Source: Candidatus Protochlamydia phocaeensis (GTDB taxonomy: Bacteria; Chlamydiota; Chlamydiia; Chlamydiales; Parachlamydiaceae). From it: a stretch of 64,000 bases of DNA. The stretch is from the NCBI RefSeq assembly GCF_001545115.1, contig NZ_FCNU01000007.1, positions 478,759-542,758 on the forward strand, given 5' to 3'. The position numbers and the translations under genes were made by a program. Position 1 is the stretch's first letter, and the number at the start of each line of letters is the position of its first letter. The notes beneath the pieces are model-generated. The model saw nothing but the letters and a program-made list of their open reading frames with translations. It had not been told where the DNA came from and did not search any database. Shown here piece after piece: positions 33,240-42,317 of the stretch.

Positions 33240-34748
33240 ATGTCAGTCCGTGTTCGCATCGCTCCTTCTCCAACGGGCGACCCCCATGTTGGAACAGCCT
33301 ATATGGCCTTGTTTAACATGATTTTTGCCCGCCACCATAAAGGCCAATTTATTCTGCGCATCGAAGATACAGACCGGACGCGCAGCCGTCCGGAATACGA
33401 GGAAAATATCTACAAGGCTCTTAAATGGGCAACCATTCAGTGGGATGAAGGCCCAGATGTTGGCGGGCCCTATGGACCCTATCGTCAATCTGAACGCTTT
33501 GATATCTACAAGCAATATGCAGAAGAACTCCTGCATAAGGGAAAGGCTTACAAATGCTTTTGCACTCAGCAAGACCTTGATGAAATGCGCGAACTTGCAG
33601 CAAAGCAAGGCGGTCGCCAAGGCTATGACAGGCGTTGCCGCCATTTGACTCCCGCCGAAATAGAAGAACGCGAAAAGGCAGGCCTTCCCTATGTTATTCG
33701 CCTCAAAGTTCCTATAAGCGGCGAATGCGTTTATGAAGATGCCATTAAAGGGCGAATGACATTCCCGTGGGCCGACATTGACGACCAAGTGCTTTTGAAA
33801 TCGGACGGCTTTCCGACTTATCACTTGGCAAACGTAGTCGATGACCATTTAATGAAAATTTCCCATGTCATCCGCGGAGATGAATGGATGAGCTCGACTC
33901 CCAAGCATATTCTTTTGTACGAATCGTTTGGCTGGACTCCTCCTACTTTTATGCACATGCCCCTGCTTCTTGGACGCGATGGGAAAAAACTATCCAAGCG
34001 CAAAAACCCCACGTCCATTTTCTTCTATCGCGATAGCGGGTATCTGCCAGAAGCCTTTGTCAATTTTTTGACTTTAATGGGCTATAGCATGACAGGCGAC
34101 CGCGAAATTTACAGCTTCGATGAAATCGTTCAAGAATTCGATTATAAGCGCATCGGGGTCTCGGGCGCTGTTTTTGACGTGCAGAAATTAGATTGGATCA
34201 ATCAACAGTACTTAATTAAAAATATCCCTGTCGACCAGCTATGGAACCGCATGAAGGAATGGAGCTTTAATGACGAATTTATGCAAAGGCTGATGCCGCT
34301 TTGTCATTCGCGCATTAAGACGTTTGGCGATTTCATGGATTTATTTAACTTTCTTTTTATCAATCACATCAAATATCAAGACGATCTTTTTGCCGTCAAA
34401 GACTTATCTAAAGAGCAAGTCTGCTATCTCATCCAAGGCATTATCTGGCGTCTAGATGAACTGGAAAACTGGGGAAGTTCGGGAATGAACCAGGCGTCGC
34501 GTGACGTGGCGGAAATTTTCGGGGTCAACCATAAAAAGATCATTATGCCGATTTTATTTGCCAGCTTGATGGGAAAAACGCAAGGACCTCCTTTGTTTGA
34601 TTCCGTTGGCTTGCTGGGTAAGGACCGCACAAGAGCGCGTCTGCTTGCAGCAATAGAATACTTGGGCGGAATTTCCAATAAGCGTCTCAGCCTCTTGAAA
34701 AAAGCATGGGAAGAGCGCAATGCTCAAGCCTTGATGGTTAAAGAATAG
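33240..34748 (+). CDS. gltX: Glutamyl-tRNA synthetase
   Basis: 502 residues, class I aminoacyl-tRNA synthetase that charges tRNA-Glu. The HIGH-type motif is in [13 protein letters not shown] (9-21) and the KMSKS-type motif is KKLSKRKNP near 250. [20 protein letters not shown] and [14 protein letters not shown] are typical of the family. The C-terminal anticodon-binding domain is complete (residues about 370-500). Length and motifs are normal, so it should be fully active. It is transcribed alone: a palindromic repeat lies upstream and a terminator hairpin downstream. Confidence 0.95.
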   Translation: MSVRVRIAPSPTGDPHVGTAYMALFNMIFARHHKGQFILRIEDTDRTRSRPEYEENIYKALKWATIQWDEGPDVGGPYGPYRQSERFDIYKQYAEELLHKGKAYKCFCTQQDLDEMRELAAKQGGRQGYDRRCRHLTPAEIEEREKAGLPYVIRLKVPISGECVYEDAIKGRMTFPWADIDDQVLLKSDGFPTYHLANVVDDHLMKISHVIRGDEWMSSTPKHILLYESFGWTPPTFMHMPLLLGRDGKKLSKRKNPTSIFFYRDSGYLPEAFVNFLTLMGYSMTGDREIYSFDEIVQEFDYKRIGVSGAVFDVQKLDWINQQYLIKNIPVDQLWNRMKEWSFNDEFMQRLMPLCHSRIKTFGDFMDLFNFLFINHIKYQDDLFAVKDLSKEQVCYLIQGIIWRLDELENWGSSGMNQASRDVAEIFGVNHKKIIMPILFASLMGKTQGPPLFDSVGLLGKDRTRARLLAAIEYLGGISNKRLSLLKKAWEERNAQALMVKE

Positions 34749-34788
34749 CCTCTCCTTAAAGGCTAGTCTCAAATTGCCTATACAATTG

Positions 34789-34820
34789 ACCGACTACAAT
34801 AATTTTTTATGGTAGTCGGT
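34789..34820 (+). terminator. Intrinsic terminator of gltX
   Basis: ACCGACTAC (34789-34797) pairs perfectly with GTAGTCGGT (34812-34820), followed by TATTCTTTTCTTTC. It is 41 bases after the stop codon. Confidence 0.85.
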
Positions 34821-34975
34821 TATTCTTTTCTTTCTTCTTAGAAGTCATTATGCTTTATCTTTAAAGAAAGTTATCCCTACTCGTTTTAAATTTGAAACTA
34901 GGCTCGTTTCATTTCAAACTAGAACAAGGAGGGACAGACATTAATATTCACTTGAGTGGAAAGGAGGATTGTTTT

Positions 34976-36118
34976 ATGGAAAAAGTGCCACCGCTTCTTT
35001 CTTTTTTTGAAATTTGTTCGGAAATTTTGGAAGGCGATTTTGGGCCTGCCGTTCAAACGGCGGGAATTGTCTTATTTGTGATTGTCTTCAATTTTTTTAT
35101 CCGCACCCTCCTTTATAAATTAAGCGAGCGGTTTCTAAAGCAACAAAATATTTGGGCGCTCAGTTTTATATCCGCCCTTCACCATCCCCTCACCTACTAT
35201 GTGTGGCTGGTTGCTGCGGTATGCTCGCTGGATATTCTCAGCTCTAGCTTATTGAACTTCCACATTGATGGGCTGCATGTCATTTTAAGTGTGTCCGCCG
35301 TTCTAGCCTTCGGCTGGTTCCTCATGCGTTGGAATAATCAAGTTGTTAAAAATATGATGGAAATGAGCCAAAACCATCAGATCGCACTGACTCCCGGAAA
35401 ATTGGATTTGATCAGCAAAGTGGCAACAATGGCCATCATTTTTATTACCGTCTTCCTGCTGATGGACGTAACAGGCCGCAATATGCAGACGTTGATCGCT
35501 TTTGGAGGAATTGGCGGCCTGGCCTTAGCGTTTGCCTCGCAGCAAGTCATCTCCAATTTCTTTGGCGGCCTGATGGTCTACATTACCCAACCCTTTACAA
35601 TTGGGGAATTTGTCAGCCTCCCCGAGAAAAAAATTGAAGGGAATATTGAAGAAATCGGCTGGTATTTGACGCGCATCCGCAATCTGGAAAAAAGGCCCAT
35701 TTATGTTCCCAATTCCATTTTTACGCAAACCATCGTCATTACCCCTTCCCGCATGAGCCATGAACGCTTTCACCATACCATCGGACTGCGCTACGAAGAT
35801 ATCGGAGTAGTCAGGCAAGTGGTCGATGACATTAAGTTGATGCTCTTGCAGCAAGGGTATATCGACCGCCAGCAAAAAGTAGAGGTGTTTTTTACAGGCT
35901 TTGGATCGTCTTCTTTAGATATCAATGTATCCGCTTATATTTCAGCCTTATCCGGCGCAGACTTTCCGACAATCCGACAGGATATCCTATTAAAAATTGC
36001 CGATATTGTCGCCAAGCAAGGAGCAGAAATTGCCACTCCTACCAATATCGTTGAAATTCAAGGCGGGGTTATTTTAAAAGACCCTGATTTGACGACTATT
36101 AATCCTGCGGCCACTTAA
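34976..36118 (+). CDS. MscS-family mechanosensitive channel
   Basis: 380 residues from ATG 34976, chosen because AAGGAGG lies seven bases upstream; the frame could extend upstream to 34892 but without a site. Four hydrophobic segments (about 20-45, 65-90, 97-115, 140-160) are followed by the pore helix and MscS-type beta domain: FGGIGGLALAFASQQVISNFFGG near 180 is the signature of the pore-lining helix. FTIGEFVSLPEKKIEGNIEE and RPIYVPNSIFTQTIVI follow. It should open under membrane tension to release solutes on osmotic downshift, for example when infectious particles leave the host cell. It is closely followed by the DedA gene (seven-base spacing), forming a short operon. Confidence 0.9.
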   Translation: MEKVPPLLSFFEICSEILEGDFGPAVQTAGIVLFVIVFNFFIRTLLYKLSERFLKQQNIWALSFISALHHPLTYYVWLVAAVCSLDILSSSLLNFHIDGLHVILSVSAVLAFGWFLMRWNNQVVKNMMEMSQNHQIALTPGKLDLISKVATMAIIFITVFLLMDVTGRNMQTLIAFGGIGGLALAFASQQVISNFFGGLMVYITQPFTIGEFVSLPEKKIEGNIEEIGWYLTRIRNLEKRPIYVPNSIFTQTIVITPSRMSHERFHHTIGLRYEDIGVVRQVVDDIKLMLLQQGYIDRQQKVEVFFTGFGSSSLDINVSAYISALSGADFPTIRQDILLKIADIVAKQGAEIATPTNIVEIQGGVILKDPDLTTINPAAT

Positions 36119-36124
36119 CGGCAT

Positions 36125-36730
36125 ATGGAAAACCTATTGAATTACATTTGCGAGCATGCCAATCAAGCGCATTGGATCATGTTTTGCTTGCTTTTACTGA
36201 CAGGCCTTAATCTTCCCATCAGCGAAGAAATTATGTTGATCGGCGGAGGGGCCATTGCCAGTACCTGCATTCCAGACCACGCTTTACGCTTGTACATTTG
36301 GATTTTTTTGGGATGCTATCTATCCGCTTGGGAAGCTTATTGGATTGGTAGGCTTCTCGGCCCACGCCTGTATCGCATCCGCCTATTTAAATTTATTATA
36401 ACCCCTCATCGCTTAGATTGGCTCCGCCACTATTATGCCAAGTTTGGAATTTTTACATTTATTGTGGGACGATTTTGCCCGGGAGGCATTCGCAATGCCC
36501 TATTTATGTCTTCGGGTTTAACCAAAATGCCCTTTCATCTTTTTATTTTAAGGGATGGACTAGCTTGCCTCCTCTCAAGCCTGGTTTTTTTTCACTTGGG
36601 CTACCATTTTGGAGAAAATATCGATCCCATTCTTGTCTATTTTCAACGCTATAGCGATTGGTTCTTAATAGGCATATTGACTTTAATCCTGGCAGGATTT
36701 GCCTATCTTTGGTATATTCATCGGCCTTAA
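36125..36730 (+). CDS. DedA-family membrane protein
   Basis: 201 residues, mostly hydrophobic, with four to five membrane segments. The DedA/VTT mark is the re-entrant loop region: NLPISEEIMLIGGGAI near 28, SAWEAYWIGRLLGPRLY near 67, and FTFIVGRFCPGGIRNALFMSSG near 113, with Glu, Arg and Gly residues typical of DedA. Members are thought to move lipids such as undecaprenyl phosphate or phospholipids across the inner membrane and to support envelope homeostasis. The start seven bases after the MscS gene indicates co-transcription. The exact substrate is unknown. Confidence 0.87.
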   Translation: MENLLNYICEHANQAHWIMFCLLLLTGLNLPISEEIMLIGGGAIASTCIPDHALRLYIWIFLGCYLSAWEAYWIGRLLGPRLYRIRLFKFIITPHRLDWLRHYYAKFGIFTFIVGRFCPGGIRNALFMSSGLTKMPFHLFILRDGLACLLSSLVFFHLGYHFGENIDPILVYFQRYSDWFLIGILTLILAGFAYLWYIHRP

Positions 36731-36865
36731 GGGTTATTTAATGAGAATTAAAAATTCCCGTTAATTTTCTAAAATTCCATGAATTTAAGTAGCACTTAAC
36801 CTTTGAAGGCGTTAACATACAAAATATTTGACAATCAAATTGATTAGCTAAATTAATCTAACCAA

Positions 36866-37393
36866 ATGCTGAATATGACGATCCTTACTCCATCTAATCT
36901 CTTATCCTTGATGAGGGGACCGCTCGCCCTTTTATTTATCGTCGATAATGCATTTTACAGAAGCCTCGCTATTTTATTGGCCATGATAACAGATAGCCTC
37001 GACGGCTATTTAGCACGCCGCTACCGCATGACAAGCCAAGTGGGAGCTTTCTTAGACCCTTTAATGGACAAACTGTTTGTTTTTATTGTCATTGGTATTT
37101 TTATCCAAGAAGGACGCCTGCAGATGTGGCAAGCCCTTGCTCTGCTTTCCCGCGATTTTGCAGTCTTGGTATTTGGCCTTTATTTGGCTTTAAAAGGTGC
37201 CTGGTCTAATTTTCAATTCCGATCCATTTGGTCCGGTAAAATTACAACATCCCTTCAATTTTTCATTCTGCTTGCCTTAATCTTTCATATTTCTATCCCT
37301 TCCTATTTCTTTAGCTGCTTTATTGTACTCGGTTTTTCAGCCCTATTGGAATTATATTTCACAGAGCCACAACCGATCCAGCAAGCTAAATGA
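36866..37393 (+). CDS. pgsA: CDP-alcohol phosphatidyltransferase (PgsA type)
   Basis: 175 residues, membrane-embedded. The CDP-alcohol phosphotransferase motif D-x2-DG-x2-AR-x8-G-x3-D-x3-D is complete: DSLDGYLARRYRMTSQVGAF followed by LDPLMDKLF (about residues 43-72). The last Asp is the catalytic base and the others hold Mg. It most likely makes phosphatidylglycerol-phosphate from CDP-diacylglycerol and glycerol-3-phosphate, though cardiolipin or other heads are possible in this family. The start may be ATG 36866 or the ATG three codons later. A degraded copy of its last 110 bases plus downstream flank lies at 39716-39915. Confidence 0.85.
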   Translation: MLNMTILTPSNLLSLMRGPLALLFIVDNAFYRSLAILLAMITDSLDGYLARRYRMTSQVGAFLDPLMDKLFVFIVIGIFIQEGRLQMWQALALLSRDFAVLVFGLYLALKGAWSNFQFRSIWSGKITTSLQFFILLALIFHISIPSYFFSCFIVLGFSALLELYFTEPQPIQQAK

Positions 37394-37585
37394 ATGCTTT
37401 TCATCAAGCTTATATAAAACCGCAAGAGACCTTTCCCGGTATTTACCCATAAAGGCTCTTTTTTAAGTAAGGAATATGTCCTTTTGTTGTGGGTAAAGAG
37501 TGAATACCTTCTTTATCTTTCCATGAACCTATCCCCCATCTGTTCACCAAAGTTAACCCATTCTCTATAGTGGGAATCATATTGT

Positions 37586-38231
37586 TTAATAAAAACCAGC
37601 TTGCTTCAGAATTTCTATATTCGGCTGCTCAACAGCATACCAAGTAGATAAATCATTATTTGTTTTTAAAACCCAAGCAACAATAAATTGTATTTGAATT
37701 TTTTCTCCTTTTATCAATGAAAAACATGTTTCTAAACCTTGATCTAAATAGCGAATATTATCTGGCATTATTGTAGTTTGAAGTCGAAGAGGAACCCAAT
37801 CATTATTTTTAGCTCGAAGTTCGATTTTCTCTTCATCTTCAGTGCCAATAGATAAGTTTATTGAATTATGCTCAAAAGATTGAGAAATTAAATGTTCGCC
37901 TGAATCAGGAAAACCTATTAAACTGGTTTCTAAGACACATTGCAAACTTATATTTAAATTTTCTAAAGCTTGAATTCTCCAAATATACGCAAAACAGCAT
38001 ATCAGGAGGTAGAATAGGATTAAATTTAGTTCGCAAACAATCTATCTCGCAATTTTTACTTTTCCAGGAGCTTAAATAACAATCAAATCCATTAGATTTA
38101 ACAGTTTCTAAAAAGTTAAAATAGTCTTCATTAATTTTAACCTTAAATACTATATCACCTAAAGGTGTTTCTAACTTCAAAGGATTTTCTACCACTGAAT
38201 TCAGTATATGATTTGTGCCAAATAATTTCAT
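37586..38231 (-). pseudogene. Probable immunity gene of the Ntox50-like toxin, broken by a frameshift
   Basis: Two overlapping minus-strand frames read as one protein. The first (38231 to 37905, MKLFGTNHILNSVVENPLKL) and the second (continuing to 37586 and ending EQPNIEILKQAGFY) join near 37965-37975 if one base is added or lost, where ALENLNISLQCVLETS replaces the out-of-frame tail. The rejoined product would have about 214 residues, soluble and acidic. Its ATG overlaps the toxin stop by four bases (ATGA), the typical toxin-immunity coupling. I do not recognise the family; the immunity role is inferred only from position. The break may be real or a sequencing error. Confidence 0.55.
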
Positions 38232-38599
38232 TGTTTAGGCCTCGTAGGAACTATATGAGCTCCATTTTTAGAATAATGAATTTTCCCCCATGTAGTAGGT
38301 ATCTTTTCCCCTGTTTGATCACAAATATTATATCCTATAAATTCTTCAAAATTTATTATTTCCTGATATCCAGGTTCTCCAAAATTTCCCCTAACAGGCT
38401 TTCCTTTTCCACTATATTTTTTCAGTAAATCTTCCGCATTAGAATGTTCAAATATACTCTTTCCAGGCTGGTAATTATGTGTACCAATCTTGGGGATTGG
38501 TTCTTGTAATGGAAGACAACGTACAGAAATTCTGAAGATATTGTCAAAAATTGCAAAAGGGGAACGCTCATGAAAGAAAATTTCAACAACTTTTGACAA
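38228..38599 (-). CDS. C-terminal toxin domain, polymorphic toxin type 50 (Ntox50)-like; 5' end missing
   Basis: The frame encodes 123 residues, of which about 41-121 match my memory of the Ntox50 fold: HNYQPGKSIFEHSNAEDLLK, the strand EIINFEEFIGYN, and above all the end motif KIHYSKNGAHIVPTRP (106-121). Such domains occur at the C-termini of phage-head-like or contact-dependent toxins and are predicted nucleases. The first 35 residues look unlike a natural start and no ribosome site is seen. The + strand sequence adjoining 38599 belongs to another gene copy, so the toxin has lost its delivery part. It may be an orphan module kept by recombination. The adjacent gene is the likely immunity partner. 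Confidence 0.6.
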   Translation of the reverse strand: MSKVVEIFFHERSPFAIFDNIFRISVRCLPLQEPIPKIGTHNYQPGKSIFEHSNAEDLLKKYSGKGKPVRGNFGEPGYQEIINFEEFIGYNICDQTGEKIPTTWGKIHYSKNGAHIVPTRPKQ

Positions 38600-38602
38600 T
38601 AT

Positions 38603-39130
38603 CTCAAAGCAATTGCCTATTCCAGAAACAACCGAAAGAAATATTCATAAAATAGCAGATCAAATAAAAGCCCAAGAAGGGCATCCGCAGTCTACAGAAG
38701 TCGCAAAGGATTTAGCAACGCTGCAAATGCGGCAAATTTCCACGCCGGAAAAACAAGCAGCCTTAACGACAGTGAAGACCGCGCTGAGAGTGTTTAGAAC
38801 AAATGAAAACGGAAATTCAGAAGAAGCGGCAAAGGCCACTGCTTTATTAAAACAAACCTATCTTCTTTTTCACCAGGCTGAAAAAAAATGATCCTGAACT
38901 AAAAGAAGTAGAGAAAAAAATTAATGAGAGTTTTTTGCAAGCGGCAAAAGATGCTTTTACTTTTTGCCAACCGGAACAATGGATAAGCTAGCCAAACAAT
39001 TGCGAATTGTTTTAAATCTTTTAAAAAATCGAAGCTCGGATTTCTCAAACTCAAGATTGAGAAGGCTATCTTCAAATCGTCACTGTTGAGAAAAAACTCG
39101 TTTCTTGACAAGCTTTAAAGGAAAAATTCC
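38603..39130 (+). pseudogene. Decayed copy of the PP2C-like gene at 40261
   Basis: From CAATTGCCTATTCCAGAAAC onward the sequence follows 40709-41140 closely, with a frameshift near the GTGTTTAGAAC stretch and small indels. It then jumps to the 3' end of the gene (the ACTGTTGAGAAAAAACTCG segment matches 42145-42165), so an internal piece of about 950 bases is deleted. A 92-codon frame (38613-38891) is the longest survivor. No function is expected. Confidence 0.88.
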
Positions 39131-39329
39131 CCATCAAAAGGGATGAGGAAAAATGGATATTGCGAATATGAGAATTTTTTACTTACCAATAAGAAAGAAA
39201 TCTAATTGAAAAGGCAGTTCTCAAAAATTAAGCGTAAAAATTTATTTCAATCCAAAAAAATAGCCTTTCAAAGATGAAAGGCTATATCGTTATAAAATTT
39301 TATTTAATAATACACTTTAACTAGATGAA

Positions 39330-39712
39330 GATGAACAACTTAAGTATATTTCGTCACTGTCTCGCCTATTTCTTCGCGCCCTTGTTCGCCAATAAGTGCG
39401 GCAAATTGCTTGCCCAACGAACGGACAGCCAAGACCCAGAGGCCGATGACAATCATTAAAATGACAGCCATATAAACCTGAGTTTTGAGTTTATCTGCCT
39501 GACTTGCCCAAGCGCGATCAGACACCATCTATGACTGCCATTCTCTTTAATTTGCATTCATGACTTAAAGGAATAAAGGTCATCTCACGGGTTGAATCAA
39601 AAACAGAGTACTTATACGCTTTGTTCATGCACACTTGAGCGGCTCCAAAAAAGACGGTGCTTGTGATCAACATAATGACAGGGGTAATTAAAACCGCCCG
39701 TCCTAATCTTCC
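39330..39712 (-). pseudogene. Decayed C-terminal fragment of a nucleotide transporter
   Basis: It matches the 3' part of the transporter at 42318-43883 (for example VILMIVIGLWVLAVRSLGKQ followed by FAALIGEQ, and the TREMTFIPLSHECKLK region), with two internal deletions. One joins the ACCATCTATGACTGCC segment to the wrong frame and the other removes about 100 bases before ATAATGACAGGGGTAATTAA. The remains of the hairpin copy (ATAGCCTTTC / GAAAGGCTAT, 39260-39284) precede it, as at the intact gene. Confidence 0.88.
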
Positions 39713-39715
39713 ACT

Positions 39716-39915
39716 CTTCTATTCCTTCCTATTTCTTTAGCTGCTTATTGTGCTCGGTTTTTCGGCTCTGTTAGAATTATATTTCACAGAGCCACAACCG
39801 ATCAGGCAAGCTAAATGAATGCTTTTCATCAAGCTTATATAAAACCGCAAAAGACCTTTCCCGGTATTTACCCATAAGGGAAAATTTCCCTTAGAGGGTA
39901 AAGACTATGAATACA
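39716..39915 (+). pseudogene. Duplicated pgsA tail and 3' flank
   Basis: It matches 37296-37510, from the codons for SYFFSCFIVLGFSALLELYF through the pgsA stop and the following ACCTTTCCCGGTATTTACCC hairpin to GGGTAAAGA. One base is missing (GCTTATTGTGCTCG against GCTTTATTGTACTCG). It marks the second boundary of a tandem duplication. Confidence 0.88.
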
Positions 39916-40260
39916 GAATTAGCAGTAGCGAACGTTTATTCATTTAAGTCTGCCTAGGCTAATGCTGACAAGAATGAGGATTTTGTGAACACCCTTAGAA
40001 CTTGTCCAATCCCTTTTTATATCGCTTAGCTATTATCTAAACTAAAATTAATCAATATTAAAAATTCAACTGTTAATTAACTAATCATTTTTTTGTTATA
40101 ATAAAATAAAATACTTACAATAGTAACGTGCGCTTGAGTTTTTTGCCCTTTCGGCTAGATCAACTCTTATAAAGAAGAATAGATTTAACGGCTAACAGCT
40201 AGGATTGGACAAGGCAAAAGATCAACGCCTAAAAGTCATTTATTAATAATAGAGGTCAAT
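39916..40260. other. 345-base intergenic region before the PP2C-like gene
   Basis: AT-rich, with no frame of interest. It must contain the promoter of the intact PP2C-like gene. No ribosome site stands out close to the ATG at 40261 (AATAGAGGTCAAT). Confidence 0.5.
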
Positions 40261-42255
40261 ATGTCATTTATTAATAGAGATACGCCTCACCTAACAGGAG
40301 TAGAGAATTCCTCTACTTTCACCAACTTAGAGCCATTAAAGCACAATGAATCCTGCCAATCCAATGGTAGACAATATGCTGTTGTCCATAGTGAAAGCGG
40401 ATTGATAGGAAGCACACAGGATAAAAGCTTAAAAAGTTCTATCAATGAAATTCATCAATTTGTAAATCAAAATTTAGATACCTTAAATTCCGATCAATTG
40501 AAGCATCTGCAGAATGCGTTAGAAAATCAAATTTCCTCTTTAAATGGGCGAGCAGAGAAGCTAGTTAAAGAAAGCAAGGTTCTATCTAAAATGCCCCGCT
40601 TTTTACAAAATATCGCCAAAAAATTTGCCGATGTTGTCTTTAAAGGAATTGACTTTGTCAGAAATGAAGGCAATCAAAAGGTCGCGGAAGCAACCATACG
40701 CATGCTTGAAAAGCAATTGCCCATTCGAGAAACAACCGAAAGAAATATTCATAAAATAGCAGATCAAATAAAAGCCCAAGAAGGACATCCGCAGTCTACA
40801 GAAGTCGCAAAGGCTTTAGCAACGCTGCAAATGCGGCAAATTTCCACGCCGGAAAAACAAGCAGCCTTAACGACAGTGAAAACTGCACTGAGAGAGTCTT
40901 TAGAACAAATGAAAAACGGAAATTCAGAAGAAGCGGCAAAGGCCACTGCTTTATTAAAACAAACCTATCTCCTTTTTCACCAGGCTGGAAAAAATGATCC
41001 CGAACTAAAAGAAGTAGAGAAAAAAATTAATGAGAGTTTTTTGCAAGCGGCAAAAGACGCTTTTACTTCTTGCCAGCCGGAACAAGTGGATAAGCTAGCC
41101 AAACAATTGCGCAGTGTTTTAAATCCTTTTAAAGATCGAAGCTCGGATTTTTCGAATTCGGGCTTGGGAAGGCCATTAGAAGGGATTATTACCCAAAAGA
41201 CCTGGGAGCGTTTTGATGATTTGAAACCGGCAGTTGTAAAACAAACAACTAATATTGCATTTGGAGAAGCTAGCTCGACGCCCCATGAAGTACGCAATGC
41301 CGTCTTCAATAATTATGGGCTCAGGCCCGATCCTGACTCGGTCAAATACCAGACAGATGGATCCGGTAAGGAATTGCCATTTGTCGCCTCTTTTTCTTTT
41401 AATGGAAAAGAGTATGATTTAAGGGAATCCGATCAGAAAGTCATTTTTAACCGAGAGCAAGGGATGTTATTTAATCAAGCAATGGGTGGCTCCCAAGTCA
41501 ATTATGATCAAGTAAATGTCAAGACACTTAACTCAGGAGCCGTCCTAATGACACTTTGCGATGGATGCGGCCAATCGGGCGGCGCCCTTAGAGCAGCCAA
41601 AAGAGTCCTCGACTTATCCGAAGAAAACGCAGAACAAGATTTTAATGGCCTGGCAAATTCCCACTCTGTGACTTCAAAACAATTAGACCGCTTGCAGCAA
41701 GCTCAACGTAAACTGAGCCAAGAGAGCGAAGAGATAGAAGGAGATACAACGTTTGTTCAAGCGTATATTCAAGGAGGTGTGTTGAGTGGGGTGGCTGTGG
41801 GGGATGCGAAATTATTTGTCATGAGGCCAGATGCAGAAGGCAATTGGATGTGTATAGACCTTACAAAAGATGCAAGAGCGCTTAATGATGCAACAGACTC
41901 CGGAGGAAGATTTTGTGGAAACTCAAGAGGATCGCCCGAATTAGATACCGTCAGAGGCCTCAGCTTTCCCTTAGAAAAAGGAGATATCGTCATGGTATCG
42001 AGCGATGGAGTTGCGGACTGCTTCGATCCCCATACCCTCGAAGATGGATCAAAGGACATCGAGACTAACATGGCTTCGCTTGTCAAGGATTGCCGAAATT
42101 CCGAAGAAATGCAGCAGCGCATTGAAGGCCATCTTCAAAACGTTACTGTTGAGGAAAAACTCGTTTTCTTGACAAGCTCTAAAGGGAAAGTCCCTCATCA
42201 AAAGGGATGGGGAAAAATGGATAATGCGAATATGGGATTTTTTACTTATCAATAA
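40261..42255 (+). CDS. PP2C-like phosphatase with long helical N-terminal region, effector candidate
   Basis: 664 residues. Residues about 60-330 are helical and charged (coiled coils such as LNSDQLKHLQNALENQISSL), with no recognised domain and no signal peptide. Residues about 340-664 resemble PP2C phosphatases: metal-binding aspartates in LMTLCDGCGQSGGALRAAKR near 430, GVAVGDAKLFVMR near 514, and GDIVMVSSDGVADCFDP near 576. The first motif lacks the usual DGHGG histidine (DGCGQSGG). It could dephosphorylate host or bacterial Ser/Thr proteins. It sits next to nucleotide transporters and a decayed second copy. The N-terminal features fit a type III effector, but export is not shown. Confidence 0.72.
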   Translation: MSFINRDTPHLTGVENSSTFTNLEPLKHNESCQSNGRQYAVVHSESGLIGSTQDKSLKSSINEIHQFVNQNLDTLNSDQLKHLQNALENQISSLNGRAEKLVKESKVLSKMPRFLQNIAKKFADVVFKGIDFVRNEGNQKVAEATIRMLEKQLPIRETTERNIHKIADQIKAQEGHPQSTEVAKALATLQMRQISTPEKQAALTTVKTALRESLEQMKNGNSEEAAKATALLKQTYLLFHQAGKNDPELKEVEKKINESFLQAAKDAFTSCQPEQVDKLAKQLRSVLNPFKDRSSDFSNSGLGRPLEGIITQKTWERFDDLKPAVVKQTTNIAFGEASSTPHEVRNAVFNNYGLRPDPDSVKYQTDGSGKELPFVASFSFNGKEYDLRESDQKVIFNREQGMLFNQAMGGSQVNYDQVNVKTLNSGAVLMTLCDGCGQSGGALRAAKRVLDLSEENAEQDFNGLANSHSVTSKQLDRLQQAQRKLSQESEEIEGDTTFVQAYIQGGVLSGVAVGDAKLFVMRPDAEGNWMCIDLTKDARALNDATDSGGRFCGNSRGSPELDTVRGLSFPLEKGDIVMVSSDGVADCFDPHTLEDGSKDIETNMASLVKDCRNSEEMQQRIEGHLQNVTVEEKLVFLTSSKGKVPHQKGWGKMDNANMGFFTYQ

Positions 42256-42271
42256 GAAAGACATCTAAAAG

Positions 42272-42300
42272 TATAGCCTTTCAAAAGATGAAAGGCTATA
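42272..42300. terminator. Bidirectional terminator
   Basis: TATAGCCTTTC (42272-42282) and GAAAGGCTATA (42290-42300) form a perfect hairpin between the convergent PP2C-like and transporter genes. A copy lies at 39260-39284 in the decayed duplicate. Confidence 0.8.
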
Positions 42301-42317
42301 TCGTCATAAGATTTTAG

